From Pseudanabaena sp. UWO311 (GTDB lineage Bacteria; Cyanobacteriota; Cyanobacteriia; Pseudanabaenales; Pseudanabaenaceae): 64,000 nucleotides of DNA. Positions 43,135 through 51,809 of this stretch are shown here, piece after piece (within the stretch, counting starts at the first letter, position 1; each line of letters opens with the position of its first letter). The notes under the pieces are model-generated. The model searched no databases. It was not told the origin of the DNA and saw only the letters and a list, made by a program, of their open reading frames with translations. Location of the stretch: positions 186,001-250,000 of the forward strand of contig NZ_SJEE01000001.1 in the NCBI RefSeq assembly GCF_006937785.1, in the 5' to 3' direction. The position numbers were made by a program, and so were the translations under genes.

Positions 43135-45048
43135 ATGTCTCACCCTATTTATCTAACGAAATCCGATCTTAAGACTGCCCGCAGTTGTACAACCAAACTT
43201 TACTACAAGAAGTTGGGCTATCCTACTGTCGATCGCGTTGATGGGTATACCAGAATATTAGCCGATGGCAATTTTATAGTTAGTAAAATTGCCCACTTGC
43301 TTTATCCAGACGGGATCTATATTTCGGCAAATCTCAAGACTGAGGAAAGTCTGATAAATGCTGCCCAAGAAACGATCGCGTATTTACAACAAGATAATGT
43401 AATTCTTTTTGAGCCTGTGCTCTATCACAATCATAAGCTTGCCCGTGCCGATATTCTGGTGAAACAGGGCGATCGCACTGAGATTATTGAAATTAGAGCT
43501 AAGGGATTTGATAGTAAGGCTCACGAAGACTTAATCAGATATCGCAAGCTTTCCTACTTTCGCAATAAACGCACTGGTAAAGTCGGCGGTGAATGGAGAT
43601 ACATCATTGAGGATGTCGCTTATCAAGTTGGGATTTTGCAAGAAATGCTGGCTCAACATTTACCAGATCTCCAAATTGAGATTGCTCCTTACTTGCTTGT
43701 ACCTGATCGTGCAAAAACCACATCAATTGACAATCTTGCCTCCTATTTCCAAATACAGCGCTTATCTACCCATCGCAATTCCTTCTCTAAATTTAATGGT
43801 ATCGCCGTTAATTTTACTGGAGATGTTCAAGAAATAGAAAAAGATCAATTTCTCACCAAGGTCAGTATCGAAACTGAAGTTGCTGAATTAATCGAGCCAA
43901 CGCTCACTTCTGCTCAAAAATATCTAGATTACTTAATTGAGCAGTCGTCTGAAATCTTTGCGCCGATTAGTAAGGGCTGCAAAAGCTGCGAATATCGGGC
44001 TAGCGATCGCGATGATCGAGATGGATTTAGGCAATGTTGGGGCGATCTGGCGGATGTAGAACCCCATGTCTTGGATCTCTATCAAATGGGTAGAATTGGT
44101 GGACATGAAACGCCTCTAGTCAATGAGATGATTTTGCAAGGGAAGGCAAGTATGTTTGACGTTCCCTTAGAAGTACTCGATGATGATACTTATAGCTATC
44201 GTCAGTTGATTCAGATTGAATATACCCAAAAGAACAAAGAATGGGTTTCTGAACAACTTCCGACAATCCTCAAACAGATTGAATATCCGATTCATTTTAT
44301 TGATTTTGAAACCTCGCGGATGGTAATCCCCTATCGGGCAGGGATGCAAACGTACGAGCAAGTGGCTTTTCAGTGGAGTTGTCACACGATCGCAGAGCCA
44401 GAAGCCCCTGCAATTCAAACAGAGTGGCTTGATTTAGAAAATACTTTCCCAAATTTCCAGTTTGCAGAATCATTGATGGAAGTTCTTGGCGATCGCGGTA
44501 CTATTTTGACATGGGCAACCCATGAGAATAGTGTGTTGCGTGATATCTACTATCAAATGCAGGTCTATGGATATCACAATCCTCAGTTACAAACATGGCT
44601 TGCTAATACTGCCAAATTAGGAACTAAGGGCAAATCCAATTTAGTCGATATGAATGCTCTCACCCTTAAGCATTACTTCCATCCATTAATGAAGGGGCGG
44701 ACTTCTCTTAAATGTGTGTTGCCTGCCATTTGGAAAACGAATCCCTATTTGCATGAAATTCCAGATTTTCAGCAATACTATCGAGAAGTAGATGGCGAAA
44801 TCCTCAGTCCCTATGATGTGTTGCCGCAATTGCAAATAGGCGATCGCATTCAAGTTGTGAATGAGGGTGCTGGCGCAATGCTAGCCTATCAGGACTTAAT
44901 GTTTGGCGAAAATCGTAATCTGGGGATTGATAATCAAGCTATGCGATCGCAATGGGAAGAATTGCTCTATCAATATTGTCGCCTCGACACGATGGCAATG
45001 GTGATCATTTGGAAGCATTGGCAAAAATTATGCGCTGAGGTGCTTTAG
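43135..45048 (+). CDS. DUF2779 protein: Cas4/RecB-like nuclease plus DEDD-like domain
   Basis: A 637-residue protein. The N-terminal half resembles the RecB/Cas4 family of PD-(D/E)xK nucleases: an early Cys (ARSCTTKLYY), RADILVKQGDRTEIIEIRAKG with the E-x-K element, and Cys residues in KGCKSCEY and FRQCWGD, as in Cas4 iron-sulphur clusters. The C-terminal half is DUF2779, with IHFIDFETSRM (D-E pair), ATHENSVLRD and YCRLDTMAM, which looks like a DEDD-type exonuclease. ATG 43135 is used because AGG precedes it and the upstream frame runs through the palindrome. No CRISPR array or cas genes lie nearby, so it is not evidently an adaptation protein. Function unproven. Confidence 0.8.
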   Translation: MSHPIYLTKSDLKTARSCTTKLYYKKLGYPTVDRVDGYTRILADGNFIVSKIAHLLYPDGIYISANLKTEESLINAAQETIAYLQQDNVILFEPVLYHNHKLARADILVKQGDRTEIIEIRAKGFDSKAHEDLIRYRKLSYFRNKRTGKVGGEWRYIIEDVAYQVGILQEMLAQHLPDLQIEIAPYLLVPDRAKTTSIDNLASYFQIQRLSTHRNSFSKFNGIAVNFTGDVQEIEKDQFLTKVSIETEVAELIEPTLTSAQKYLDYLIEQSSEIFAPISKGCKSCEYRASDRDDRDGFRQCWGDLADVEPHVLDLYQMGRIGGHETPLVNEMILQGKASMFDVPLEVLDDDTYSYRQLIQIEYTQKNKEWVSEQLPTILKQIEYPIHFIDFETSRMVIPYRAGMQTYEQVAFQWSCHTIAEPEAPAIQTEWLDLENTFPNFQFAESLMEVLGDRGTILTWATHENSVLRDIYYQMQVYGYHNPQLQTWLANTAKLGTKGKSNLVDMNALTLKHYFHPLMKGRTSLKCVLPAIWKTNPYLHEIPDFQQYYREVDGEILSPYDVLPQLQIGDRIQVVNEGAGAMLAYQDLMFGENRNLGIDNQAMRSQWEELLYQYCRLDTMAMVIIWKHWQKLCAEVL

Positions 45049-45060
45049 GAACCGAACAAG

Positions 45061-45245
45061 CCAAAGAACTCAAGTTCTAGGCTAAAAGCTTAAGTCCACT
45101 GAAGTTGACTACAGAAGACTTTCAAGTGCCTTGTGCAACCCTTGTCAACGGGTTTTATCTTTGAGCATCGCACTTGAAAGCAGGGCTTTTGCGCAACCCG
45201 TTTCAACGGGTTTTAGCTCTTAGCCCGCACTTGAGTGCAGGGCTT
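45061..45245. repeat. Interspersed repeat with AACCCGTTTCAACGGGTT core
   Basis: Contains AACTCAAGTTCTAGGCTAAAAGCT, then two diverged units each with CAACCC..TCAACGGGTTTTA and GCACTTGA..GCAGGGCTT. A relative in inverted orientation is at 55760-55876. The whole gap between the DUF2779 gene and the convergent 45246-46865 gene is occupied by it, and nothing else is recognisable. Confidence 0.7.
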
Positions 45246-46865
45246 CTATCTAAATTTTCCGTAACGGATGGAATTAATTAAGCGTTTTGGAAAACTGATT
45301 AATCCTTTCCATAGTTTAATAATTAAGTTTTCGATTTTGGCAACGATCGCATCAATCCAAATGAGCAATCTCATCACAGGATTATTGGAGTAGCCCCAAA
45401 GACTTGCTTTTGCCTCAATCCATGCTCGTAAAGGGCGATCGCTCTCGTATTCAGGACTTTGTGATTGATACATCTGTAATTCTTCTTCAAAAACTAGGCT
45501 GCCATCAAGTTGATCTTGGGAGAGCTGAGTGGTGGTGGTTTCAAAATTTTGTAACTCGCTGGATGAATGGATTGCTGTCCGATCTGGTGATTTGCTGAAT
45601 GCAATGGATTCATATTCCAATGGAAGCGGCCAGGGCCCGTTATCATCGCCAAATAAATCTTCCATCGTTAACCAAGCCTCAGTGCTAGGCGTGATATCCG
45701 AGGTTTCATCTAGAGTTGGTTGCGATTTACTAAAGAAATAGGCGATCGCATCTTCGATTAACTTTTGTAGGCGTTCGAGTTGATTGTCGAGTTTGAGCGC
45801 ATCAGAAAATTCTGACTCAATATTTGGATCGTTACTGGGGTAACTATTCGCTCTGGGCTGAAGGGTATCATTTGTTTTTGCTTTCAGGAAGTCGGGCTGG
45901 GTTCCGCTGATAACATCGGAATTGATGTCAGGATTACCATCTAGCGATCGCTTGCCAATGAAATAATCTATGGCGGCGGCGATGAGATCGCGTAGCCGAT
46001 CAAGATTGTTAGTTTCGGCTAGTGGGGGTTGTTCTTTGATACTTCCAGATTTTGCGGCATTCACCCGTCTCCTTCTTAACTTGGGGCTATCGGGTAATGC
46101 TTCTGCATCTGAGGATTCTGTACCGAATATTTCTGCAACTTCTTCGTTGCTCTCTAAACTCTGATCTTGAGGCTGAGTTTGGTTACCAAAGAAGTAGGCG
46201 ATCGCAGCTTCGATCAAGCGGCGTAATTGCTCTAGTCTTTTGTTTTTGCCTAGAGCGACATTTTCAGATAGCCCGTTATTTTCTTTTAATGAGTTTTGTT
46301 CTGCTTGGGCTTGGTCTATCTGTTGCCGCCAGATTTCGGCAAGGAGACGATTGGCGATTAGTTTTGGTTCTAGTTCTGAGGTTTCGGTGGTTGAGAGGTT
46401 TTCTGGCTGTCGCTTGACGATCGCAGATATTTTGCGATCTAGTTGCGTTTTGGTGCGATCGATCCAGTCTAAAAATTTGGCTAATGGACGAAAAAATAAT
46501 GGGATTTCAGGCTTGGGTAGGTCATTAGTTGGCTCTACTTTTTGATCTGTTGTTTGATCTAGTTCTTGCTTTACAGACTTTGGTAATAGCCCTGTTGTTT
46601 CTGGTTGCGATCGCAGTTTTTCTTTGGGATCAATTTTGCTGCGATCGAGAGTGGGGAAAATGCGTTTGGTGGTCGAGGTGAGGAGGTATATAGGATATAG
46701 GGCTGCTTTGGCTACTTGATAGGCGAGCAAGCGCGGTAATTCTTGGATGGGGAGTCCTGAGAGTTGGCGAATTTTTTGATCGAGCGATCGCCTTACGCTG
46801 CGTCCGAGTTGGGCGGGTAAGGATGTATCAATCCAATTAAAAAGTCGGCTTTGAAATCTTGGCAT
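45246..46865 (-). CDS. Uncharacterised protein with three copies of an amphipathic LRxLIxxAIxYF repeat
   Basis: A 539-residue protein of unknown function. The N-terminus (PRFQSRLFNWIDTSLPAQLGRSV) and the segment LPRLLAYQVAKAALYPIYLLTS are basic and hydrophobic, suggesting membrane association. A helical motif recurs three times, EQLRRLIEAAIAYFFGNQ, DRLRDLIAAAIDYFIGKRS and ERLQKLIEDAIAYFFSKSQ, joined by long acidic, disordered spacers. Another basic helical section ends the protein. ATG 46865 is used, as the four upstream codons overlap a palindrome. It is monocistronic and convergent to the DUF2779 gene. I cannot assign a role. Confidence 0.7.
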   Translation of the reverse strand: MPRFQSRLFNWIDTSLPAQLGRSVRRSLDQKIRQLSGLPIQELPRLLAYQVAKAALYPIYLLTSTTKRIFPTLDRSKIDPKEKLRSQPETTGLLPKSVKQELDQTTDQKVEPTNDLPKPEIPLFFRPLAKFLDWIDRTKTQLDRKISAIVKRQPENLSTTETSELEPKLIANRLLAEIWRQQIDQAQAEQNSLKENNGLSENVALGKNKRLEQLRRLIEAAIAYFFGNQTQPQDQSLESNEEVAEIFGTESSDAEALPDSPKLRRRRVNAAKSGSIKEQPPLAETNNLDRLRDLIAAAIDYFIGKRSLDGNPDINSDVISGTQPDFLKAKTNDTLQPRANSYPSNDPNIESEFSDALKLDNQLERLQKLIEDAIAYFFSKSQPTLDETSDITPSTEAWLTMEDLFGDDNGPWPLPLEYESIAFSKSPDRTAIHSSSELQNFETTTTQLSQDQLDGSLVFEEELQMYQSQSPEYESDRPLRAWIEAKASLWGYSNNPVMRLLIWIDAIVAKIENLIIKLWKGLISFPKRLINSIRYGKFR

Positions 46866-46877
46866 GACTACCATCAT

Positions 46878-46911
46878 AAAAAAGAAAGGCGCGATCGCGC
46901 TTTTCTTTTTT
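46878..46911. terminator. Palindrome with GCGCGATCGCGC core
   Basis: AAAAAGAAA arms with one mismatch around GCGCGATCGCGC, between two minus-strand genes and 9 nt after the stop of the upstream 149-codon frame. Confidence 0.6.
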
Positions 46912-46919
46912 TGTTCTAA

Positions 46920-47354
46920 CTACGCACCAAGTTCTAAAATATCTGCAAATGGCAGATCTTTAGCAACTTCTATGACAGTGATTTTGCCATTTTCTACTAC
47001 AGTATTGCCCATAATTGTGTCGTGCATTGCTTCAAATTTCGATGCTGCGTCAATAGTGCATTCAAAATGAAGTGTTACATGGTAGAGCTTGCTAATTGCT
47101 TCGCCATCATGCGATCGCTCTACCGTCAGCATATCTACATTTTGCTGATCTTCTGCAATTTGGCGATACCGATCGGCTAACTGTTCAAGGGCGATCGCGA
47201 TCGCGTGTTCTTGGGTTTTACCGTAGGAATTAATGGTGTTTTGGGATGGATCTGGTGATGGGTTTGATAAGTGGCAAAGATAGTAACCGTTATCTTCAAG
47301 GGTTACATTAATGGAAATATTTTCATTAATCAGTTTGGGACTGGTTTCACTCAT
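46920..47354 (-). CDS. Uncharacterised acidic protein
   Basis: A 144-residue acidic protein that I do not recognise. It has a beta-rich start (ISINVTLEDNGYYLCHLS) and a helical middle (AIAIALEQLADRYRQIAED). It ends with a strand-helix part (LYHVTLHFECTIDAASKFEAMHD, GKITVIEVAKDLPFADILELG). ATG 47354 is chosen; a TTG five codons upstream is also open. It lies between the Roco-CHAT gene and the repeat protein, all on one strand, with hairpins on both sides, so it is probably an independent small gene. Confidence 0.55.
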   Translation of the reverse strand: MSETSPKLINENISINVTLEDNGYYLCHLSNPSPDPSQNTINSYGKTQEHAIAIALEQLADRYRQIAEDQQNVDMLTVERSHDGEAISKLYHVTLHFECTIDAASKFEAMHDTIMGNTVVENGKITVIEVAKDLPFADILELGA

Positions 47355-47410
47355 ATATATTTTTTTCAAAGGGATATTTTGCTTTCATCGATAAATTGGA
47401 GCTGCGTTGT

Positions 47411-47445
47411 GAGGTTGATGGGTTACGCGATCGCTAACCCATCCT
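47411..47445. repeat. Short copy of the GGGTTACGC...GCTAACCC repeat
   Basis: GATGGGTTACGCGATCGCTAACCCATC is a palindrome built around HIP1, related in layout to the repeats at 20375 and 55289. Located just after the Roco-CHAT stop codon. Confidence 0.6.
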
Positions 47446-47449
47446 ACAT

Positions 47450-50400
47450 TTATTTCTTCAAAAGCTGAGGAGTTGTATATTCCTTAATTCCTGCTAGGCG
47501 AATGGCGTTGCAGCCTAGTTTAAAGGCAAACTCGTAGGGTTCTCCTGCACCGATCGCTGCATAAAAACCAACGGCAAACTCAATGGCGGCGCGATCGCCA
47601 ATAGTTTGACTCATCCCGATTACATATTGAATTTTTTGGCGGATTGCTTCGGCTTGAGTTTCGCTATAGCAAGCATTGAGGACAACGCATTCAATGCGAT
47701 CGCCGAATATATCAAAGAGATCGGCTAGGTCTTCTCCACCAATTAATTTAAATTGTCCATTGATATCTTCAAATACTAATCCATCTTCATCGGCTCCATG
47801 CCCTGAGAAATGAATGATTTGCGGTTTGAAGTCTAGCATGGCTTGCTGGATATCTCTAGGACGAACAGCCACAGCAGTTTTGATGGGTTCTGTGCCATAA
47901 CCTGCAAGACGCAAGCGTTCTTTGATGTCGCGTTCTTCTTGTTGCAGTCGCAAAGAGACGGAATTTTGAGGATTTGCGGCAAGCATGAGGATCGTTTTCA
48001 TGGGTGTAGCCTCGTCTTTTAATTTATTGATTTGTGGTGATGCAGACTCTACGTTTTGATTGAGGCTAGTGTTTTGTATCCCAGTATTTGTGCCTTGGGT
48101 TTTCAAATCACCTGCAATCATCTGTCCTGTTGGTGCGTAGAAGTTATAGGTGTTGCCTCGGCTTTCAGCTTTTTCATTGCGCGACCGTCTATCTTCGATA
48201 CTACTAATGTCATCGCCTATGTAATCAACTCTGATCACTTTTTGACGTAACTCTAGCGATTCATAACCATCCAGTAATTGACGGATATTGATAGTTATGT
48301 TGAGTTTCCCGATAGGATAGTCCTGAATACCCATTGCTTCAAGTCCAAGTAATTCTTGATAGTCGAGGGGTGGATGTTGGAGATGGTTGGGAACGGGAAC
48401 CCATTTAGTGATTTCAAGGTTAGGGAGTGAAGAGTGAATTCTTTTGAAAGTATCGCGAAGGATACCAAGAAATAAGCGGCGAGTTTCTTTGCGTCCGCTA
48501 ATAGTGATAAAGATTTTTTTGTCTTCAGAATCGGCTTTGATACGAGTAATATTATAGATTTCATTGTTTTCTTTGTAATGCAACATTACACCACTGCGCC
48601 AGTAGATTTGATTATGAATTTTTTCATGAGTAAGAACGATAAAGCGGGAAATAATGCTTTCAGGGAGGACTCGGTAATGGTATTGAAATTCGAGGGTTTC
48701 GCCTTGAAGCCTCGTTTCGTCTGGCTGATCTTTGGGTAGAAGTCCTGCGATCAGGAATTGGGGTGGACGATAATCTAGTTCAAAACAAAGCTCAAATTCT
48801 TTCATTAGCCCGATGAGATAGCTATGGCGCTTAGTGGGATAGCGTTCTGGATCGAGGATACGAGTCAGATCAGAAGAGGTAAAGACACCTTTGGTTTTAG
48901 TTTTAAGGATTTCGTCGCTGAGCATGGCATAGATACCTTCTGTCACCCATTGAGGTTTGAGAACATTAGTATCTTTGAGAATGGGATGGTCTCGGAAACT
49001 GAGAACTAAGCCGAGGCGATGTAGAAGGTCGATCAGTTGTTCTTGATTGTGTTCTTCGGGAATTTTATTCTCATTGCAAATGCTGAGATAACGGCTATGA
49101 GTAATAAAGTCTTCGGGCATGGATTCGAGTTGTTGTTTTACTTCAAACCACGAAAGAGGAATGAGATCGTAGACTTCTTTCAGGTTCCCAACTTGCTTTA
49201 TAATTGCAGTGCGAAGATCATCAATGCCAATATTGTCTTGGCAAGAGGTTTCGATTATGTCTTGGATATTGGGATATTTTTCGCGCAGTGCCTTGCGGTT
49301 GATGTCCAGTGGTTGTTCATCTTTTTTATTGCCAACGATAATTACAGGGGACTGTCCACCAAAGCTTTCAATCAGTTTTAGCCAATATTCAATTCGATTT
49401 TCTTCTTCGCTGGTGCGACAGTTGCAGACGAGGAGATAGAGGCTACGTTTGGTTAAGAAGAATTGATGGGTGGCATGATAAATTTCTTGCCCTCCAAAGT
49501 CCCAAACATTGAGTCGAATATCATTGGCATTGATCTTCACATTCCAAGTCTCCACATTAAGACCGTCAGTTTGAGGCTGATTTTTATCAAACTTATTGCG
49601 AAGTAAGCGCTCAATGAGAGATGTTTTGCCTACACTGCCTTGTCCAATGAGTAGGAGTTTAGCTTCATGAAGTGGACGGCTTTTATGAAGCAGACGGAAG
49701 TAATTGAAAATTTTTGCCGCATCTTTTGAATCAAGTACTTCTGGAGAGATCGCAAGAAGATTATTACTCAAGTCGAGTTTTTTTAAGTTAGTTAAACTTT
49801 GAATCCCATCTGGTAGTTTTTTGATTTTGTTGTTTGAGAGATCAAAATAAGTGAGCTTGGTTAAACTAGCTATGTACAAAGGAATTCTTTGGATTTTATT
49901 TTTAGAAACGTTAAATGAAGTTAGATTAGTTAAGTTGAAGATCTCAGATGGTATATCCTGAATCTGGTTATGAGAGAAGTCAAGCAAAGTTAGATTGGTT
50001 AAATTGAAGATCTCAAATGGTATATCCTGAATCTGGTTATGAGAGAGATCAAGCGAAGTTAGATTTTTTAGATTTGAGATCTCAAATGAGAGATGATTAA
50101 TGAAGTTGTTTGACAGATCAAGCGATTTTAGTGATGTTAAGCTTGTGAAACTAGGAATTTTCGAGATATTATTGTTTGAAAGATTAAGCGAAGTTAAGTT
50201 GTTTAGGTTTGAGATCTCAAATGGGATATCATGAATCTGATTATGAGAGAGATCAAGCGAAATTAGATTAACTAGGTTGAAGATCTCAGATGAAAGATGG
50301 TTAATAAAGTTGTTTGACAGGTCAATCGATTTTAGTGATGTTAAGCTTGTGAAACTAGGAATTTTTGAGATATTGTTGCTTGAGAGGTTGAGCGAAATAA

Positions 50401-50536
50401 GCTCTGCTAAGAAAACTATATTCGCAGGAATTTCAAGCAATCCCATGTCTGATAGGTCTAGTTCCTTTACATCGCTGCGGTATTTCCCACAGTGATCTAT
50501 AAATTTTTCTAGTGATCCAATTTGATCCCATCTCAT
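47450..50536 (-). CDS. Roco GTPase (LRR-ROC-COR) fused to a CHAT protease domain
   Basis: A 1028-residue protein. Residues 1-265 are about ten leucine-rich repeats. Residues 290-450 are a Ras-of-complex GTPase with P-loop GQGSVGKT (298-305), WDFGGQE (345-351) and NKKD (403-406). Residues 455-775 are COR. A linker with NTYNFYAPTGQMIAGD (795-810) leads to a C-terminal CHAT caspase-like domain (845-1028) with the catalytic His in HFSGHGADEDG (H913) and Cys in VVLNACYS (C956). By family knowledge Roco proteins are nucleotide-driven switches and CHAT is a protease used in cell-death and defence systems. The fusion suggests GTP-controlled proteolysis. Its substrate and neighbours are unknown. Confidence 0.93.
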   Translation of the reverse strand: MRWDQIGSLEKFIDHCGKYRSDVKELDLSDMGLLEIPANIVFLAELISLNLSSNNISKIPSFTSLTSLKSIDLSNNFINHLSSEIFNLVNLISLDLSHNQIHDIPFEISNLNNLTSLNLSNNNISKIPSFTSLTSLKSLDLSNNFINHLSFEISNLKNLTSLDLSHNQIQDIPFEIFNLTNLTLLDFSHNQIQDIPSEIFNLTNLTSFNVSKNKIQRIPLYIASLTKLTYFDLSNNKIKKLPDGIQSLTNLKKLDLSNNLLAISPEVLDSKDAAKIFNYFRLLHKSRPLHEAKLLLIGQGSVGKTSLIERLLRNKFDKNQPQTDGLNVETWNVKINANDIRLNVWDFGGQEIYHATHQFFLTKRSLYLLVCNCRTSEEENRIEYWLKLIESFGGQSPVIIVGNKKDEQPLDINRKALREKYPNIQDIIETSCQDNIGIDDLRTAIIKQVGNLKEVYDLIPLSWFEVKQQLESMPEDFITHSRYLSICNENKIPEEHNQEQLIDLLHRLGLVLSFRDHPILKDTNVLKPQWVTEGIYAMLSDEILKTKTKGVFTSSDLTRILDPERYPTKRHSYLIGLMKEFELCFELDYRPPQFLIAGLLPKDQPDETRLQGETLEFQYHYRVLPESIISRFIVLTHEKIHNQIYWRSGVMLHYKENNEIYNITRIKADSEDKKIFITISGRKETRRLFLGILRDTFKRIHSSLPNLEITKWVPVPNHLQHPPLDYQELLGLEAMGIQDYPIGKLNITINIRQLLDGYESLELRQKVIRVDYIGDDISSIEDRRSRNEKAESRGNTYNFYAPTGQMIAGDLKTQGTNTGIQNTSLNQNVESASPQINKLKDEATPMKTILMLAANPQNSVSLRLQQEERDIKERLRLAGYGTEPIKTAVAVRPRDIQQAMLDFKPQIIHFSGHGADEDGLVFEDINGQFKLIGGEDLADLFDIFGDRIECVVLNACYSETQAEAIRQKIQYVIGMSQTIGDRAAIEFAVGFYAAIGAGEPYEFAFKLGCNAIRLAGIKEYTTPQLLKK
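49780..50420 (-). repeat. Near-identical tandem DNA repeats coding the Roco LRRs
   Basis: Segments with AAGATCTCAxATGxTATATCCTGAATCTG and GTTTGACAGATCAAGCGATTTTAG recur several times, with 69-bp spacing (23 codons) and a higher-order unit of about 138 bp. Such similarity at DNA level suggests recent copying. Confidence 0.7.
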
Positions 50537-50606
50537 AACTTACTCCATTTCCTTCAGAAACATCTCTGCATCACCCAAAAATCTTGTAGCGGCTTGATTT
50601 TTATGA

Positions 50607-50990
50607 CTAATTATAAACTAGTGATCGGTCAGTAGGTTTAGAGATAGGCATCGCGTCTGGTATCGCCGTGATTCGGTTGCCAGAGAGGTCAAGCGAAGTC
50701 AGATTTGCTAATTGGGCGATCTCGTCTGGTATCGCCGTGATTTGGTTGTATGCAATATGAAGTTCTTTGAGATTGGTTAATTGAAAAATCTCTCGGGGAA
50801 TAGCAGTTAAAAAATTTCCTCCAATCGTTCTTTCTTCGTGGCCATACTTTCCTAAAATCAACTTTTCCAGACTTTGCAACCGTCCAATTTCGCTCGGCAA
50901 TCCTTCCAGATCATTCCCCGACAGATCGAGTTCCGTCCAGCCCTCTCGTTCTGCTTGTGCGATTATTGCCAATAACTCTGCATCGTTCAT
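50607..50990 (-). pseudogene. Truncated Roco-type LRR protein (N-terminal remnant)
   Basis: A 127-residue frame beginning like a full Roco protein (ELLAIIAQAEREGWTELDLSGNDLEGLPSEIG, seen in parts). It carries four or five LRRs and then stops after ITAIPDAMPISKPTDRSLVYN, without ROC or COR domains. It lies 70 bp upstream of the complete Roco-CHAT gene on the same strand. A truncated sister copy is the simplest reading. It may still be translated as an LRR-only peptide. Confidence 0.6.
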
Positions 50991-51065
50991 AAGGAAAAAG
51001 TAGAAAGGAAAAAGGAAAAATTGGGATTTCGAGAATTATAAACAATTTTGAGCTTTAGGATTGTT

Positions 51066-51401
51066 CTATCCAACGGCAAAATCTGTAAACTGGCGCATAT
51101 AGCTTGAATGAAAACCATTAACGATATTCTGCTTAGGAATCCCCATCTCCGCAAGCCTAAGAGAAATATCAAATTCTGTTCCATTATGTTGCACCCAAAT
51201 TTTTCCATCCTTGATATCTAAATGCACCACACAGCCATAGATACGACGATGATTGCGCCAACCAACATGGACTAATTGATAATGATCGCGTTCTACATCA
51301 AAAATCAACTGCGACTCAACCTCACCATTTGCCGAACCATAACTTGCCAACTCCGTCAGCAAATCTTGAATCTTTTGCCGATACTCATCTAGTTTTGCCA
51401 T
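51066..51401 (-). CDS. xisI: XisI family protein (fdxN excision controlling factor)
   Basis: A 111-residue protein of the XisI family. Diagnostic segments are KLDEYRQKIQDLLTELASY, ESQLIFDVERDHYQLVHVGW, RIYGCVVHLDIKDGKIWVQHNGTE and IVNGFHSSYMRQFTDFAVG. XisH and XisI were first described as needed for excision of the Nostoc fdxN element, but pairs are widespread in cyanobacteria without that element and their general role is unclear. Its start overlaps the xisH end by 13 nt, so the two are translationally coupled. Confidence 0.92.
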   Translation of the reverse strand: MAKLDEYRQKIQDLLTELASYGSANGEVESQLIFDVERDHYQLVHVGWRNHRRIYGCVVHLDIKDGKIWVQHNGTEFDISLRLAEMGIPKQNIVNGFHSSYMRQFTDFAVG

Positions 51402-51805
51402 TTTATAATCTCCTGCTGCTCTGGCATATAAACCACTAGTTTTAGTTGATACTGTTCAATTGTAGTTTGCACAAAAGGTAATTGAAAAAAAGAATCATAA
51501 GCACTTAATGGAATAGCTAAATACAGTGTATATTCTGGATACTGCCCCTGCATTAATAGACGATAGTTGAGATACTGCCCCAACGCTGTATGAAATTCCG
51601 ACACAGCCGATCCACTAAGAAAGCTTTTTATTTCTACGGCAATTTTTTCGTTTCTGCGCTCTGCGGCAATTATTCGCTCTGCCCCCAAATCCACATACAA
51701 AGAGCCCAATCCAAACTCTAGAGCCAGAGGATCGTGAGTTATCTGCCAATTGTCTCTTTCTAAAGCTATTTTGACAGCATCATGAAAAATATCGCGTGCA
51801 GACAT
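51389..51805 (-). CDS. xisH: XisH family protein (PD-(D/E)xK-like)
   Basis: A 138-residue XisH protein: SARDIFHDAVKIALERDNWQITHDPLAL (seen in parts), YVDLGAERIIAAERRNEKIAVEIKSF and SAVSEFHTALGQYLNYRLLM. The D..E-x-K arrangement (DLGAERIIAAE, VEIKSF) is that of a restriction-endonuclease-like fold. ATG 51805 was chosen because the family starts MSARDIFH; the frame is open 18 codons further but overlaps the small upstream gene. It is the second cistron of a three-gene unit with the small upstream protein and XisI. Confidence 0.92.
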   Translation of the reverse strand: MSARDIFHDAVKIALERDNWQITHDPLALEFGLGSLYVDLGAERIIAAERRNEKIAVEIKSFLSGSAVSEFHTALGQYLNYRLLMQGQYPEYTLYLAIPLSAYDSFFQLPFVQTTIEQYQLKLVVYMPEQQEIIKWQN

Positions 51806-51809
51806 ATGA

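Noticed and set aside
45061-45245. A regulatory RNA or riboswitch in the repeat-filled gap
   Set aside because: The structure is explained by interspersed repeat units that recur at 55760-55876, and both flanking genes end here rather than start.
49780-50420. Regular DNA repeats that could suggest a CRISPR array
   Set aside because: The repeats are in frame, 69 bp apart with no unique spacers, and encode LRRs of the Roco protein.
51012-51065. GGAAAAAGGAAAAA run after the xisI gene
   Set aside because: Simple purine-rich sequence with no palindrome or repeat partner in the window.
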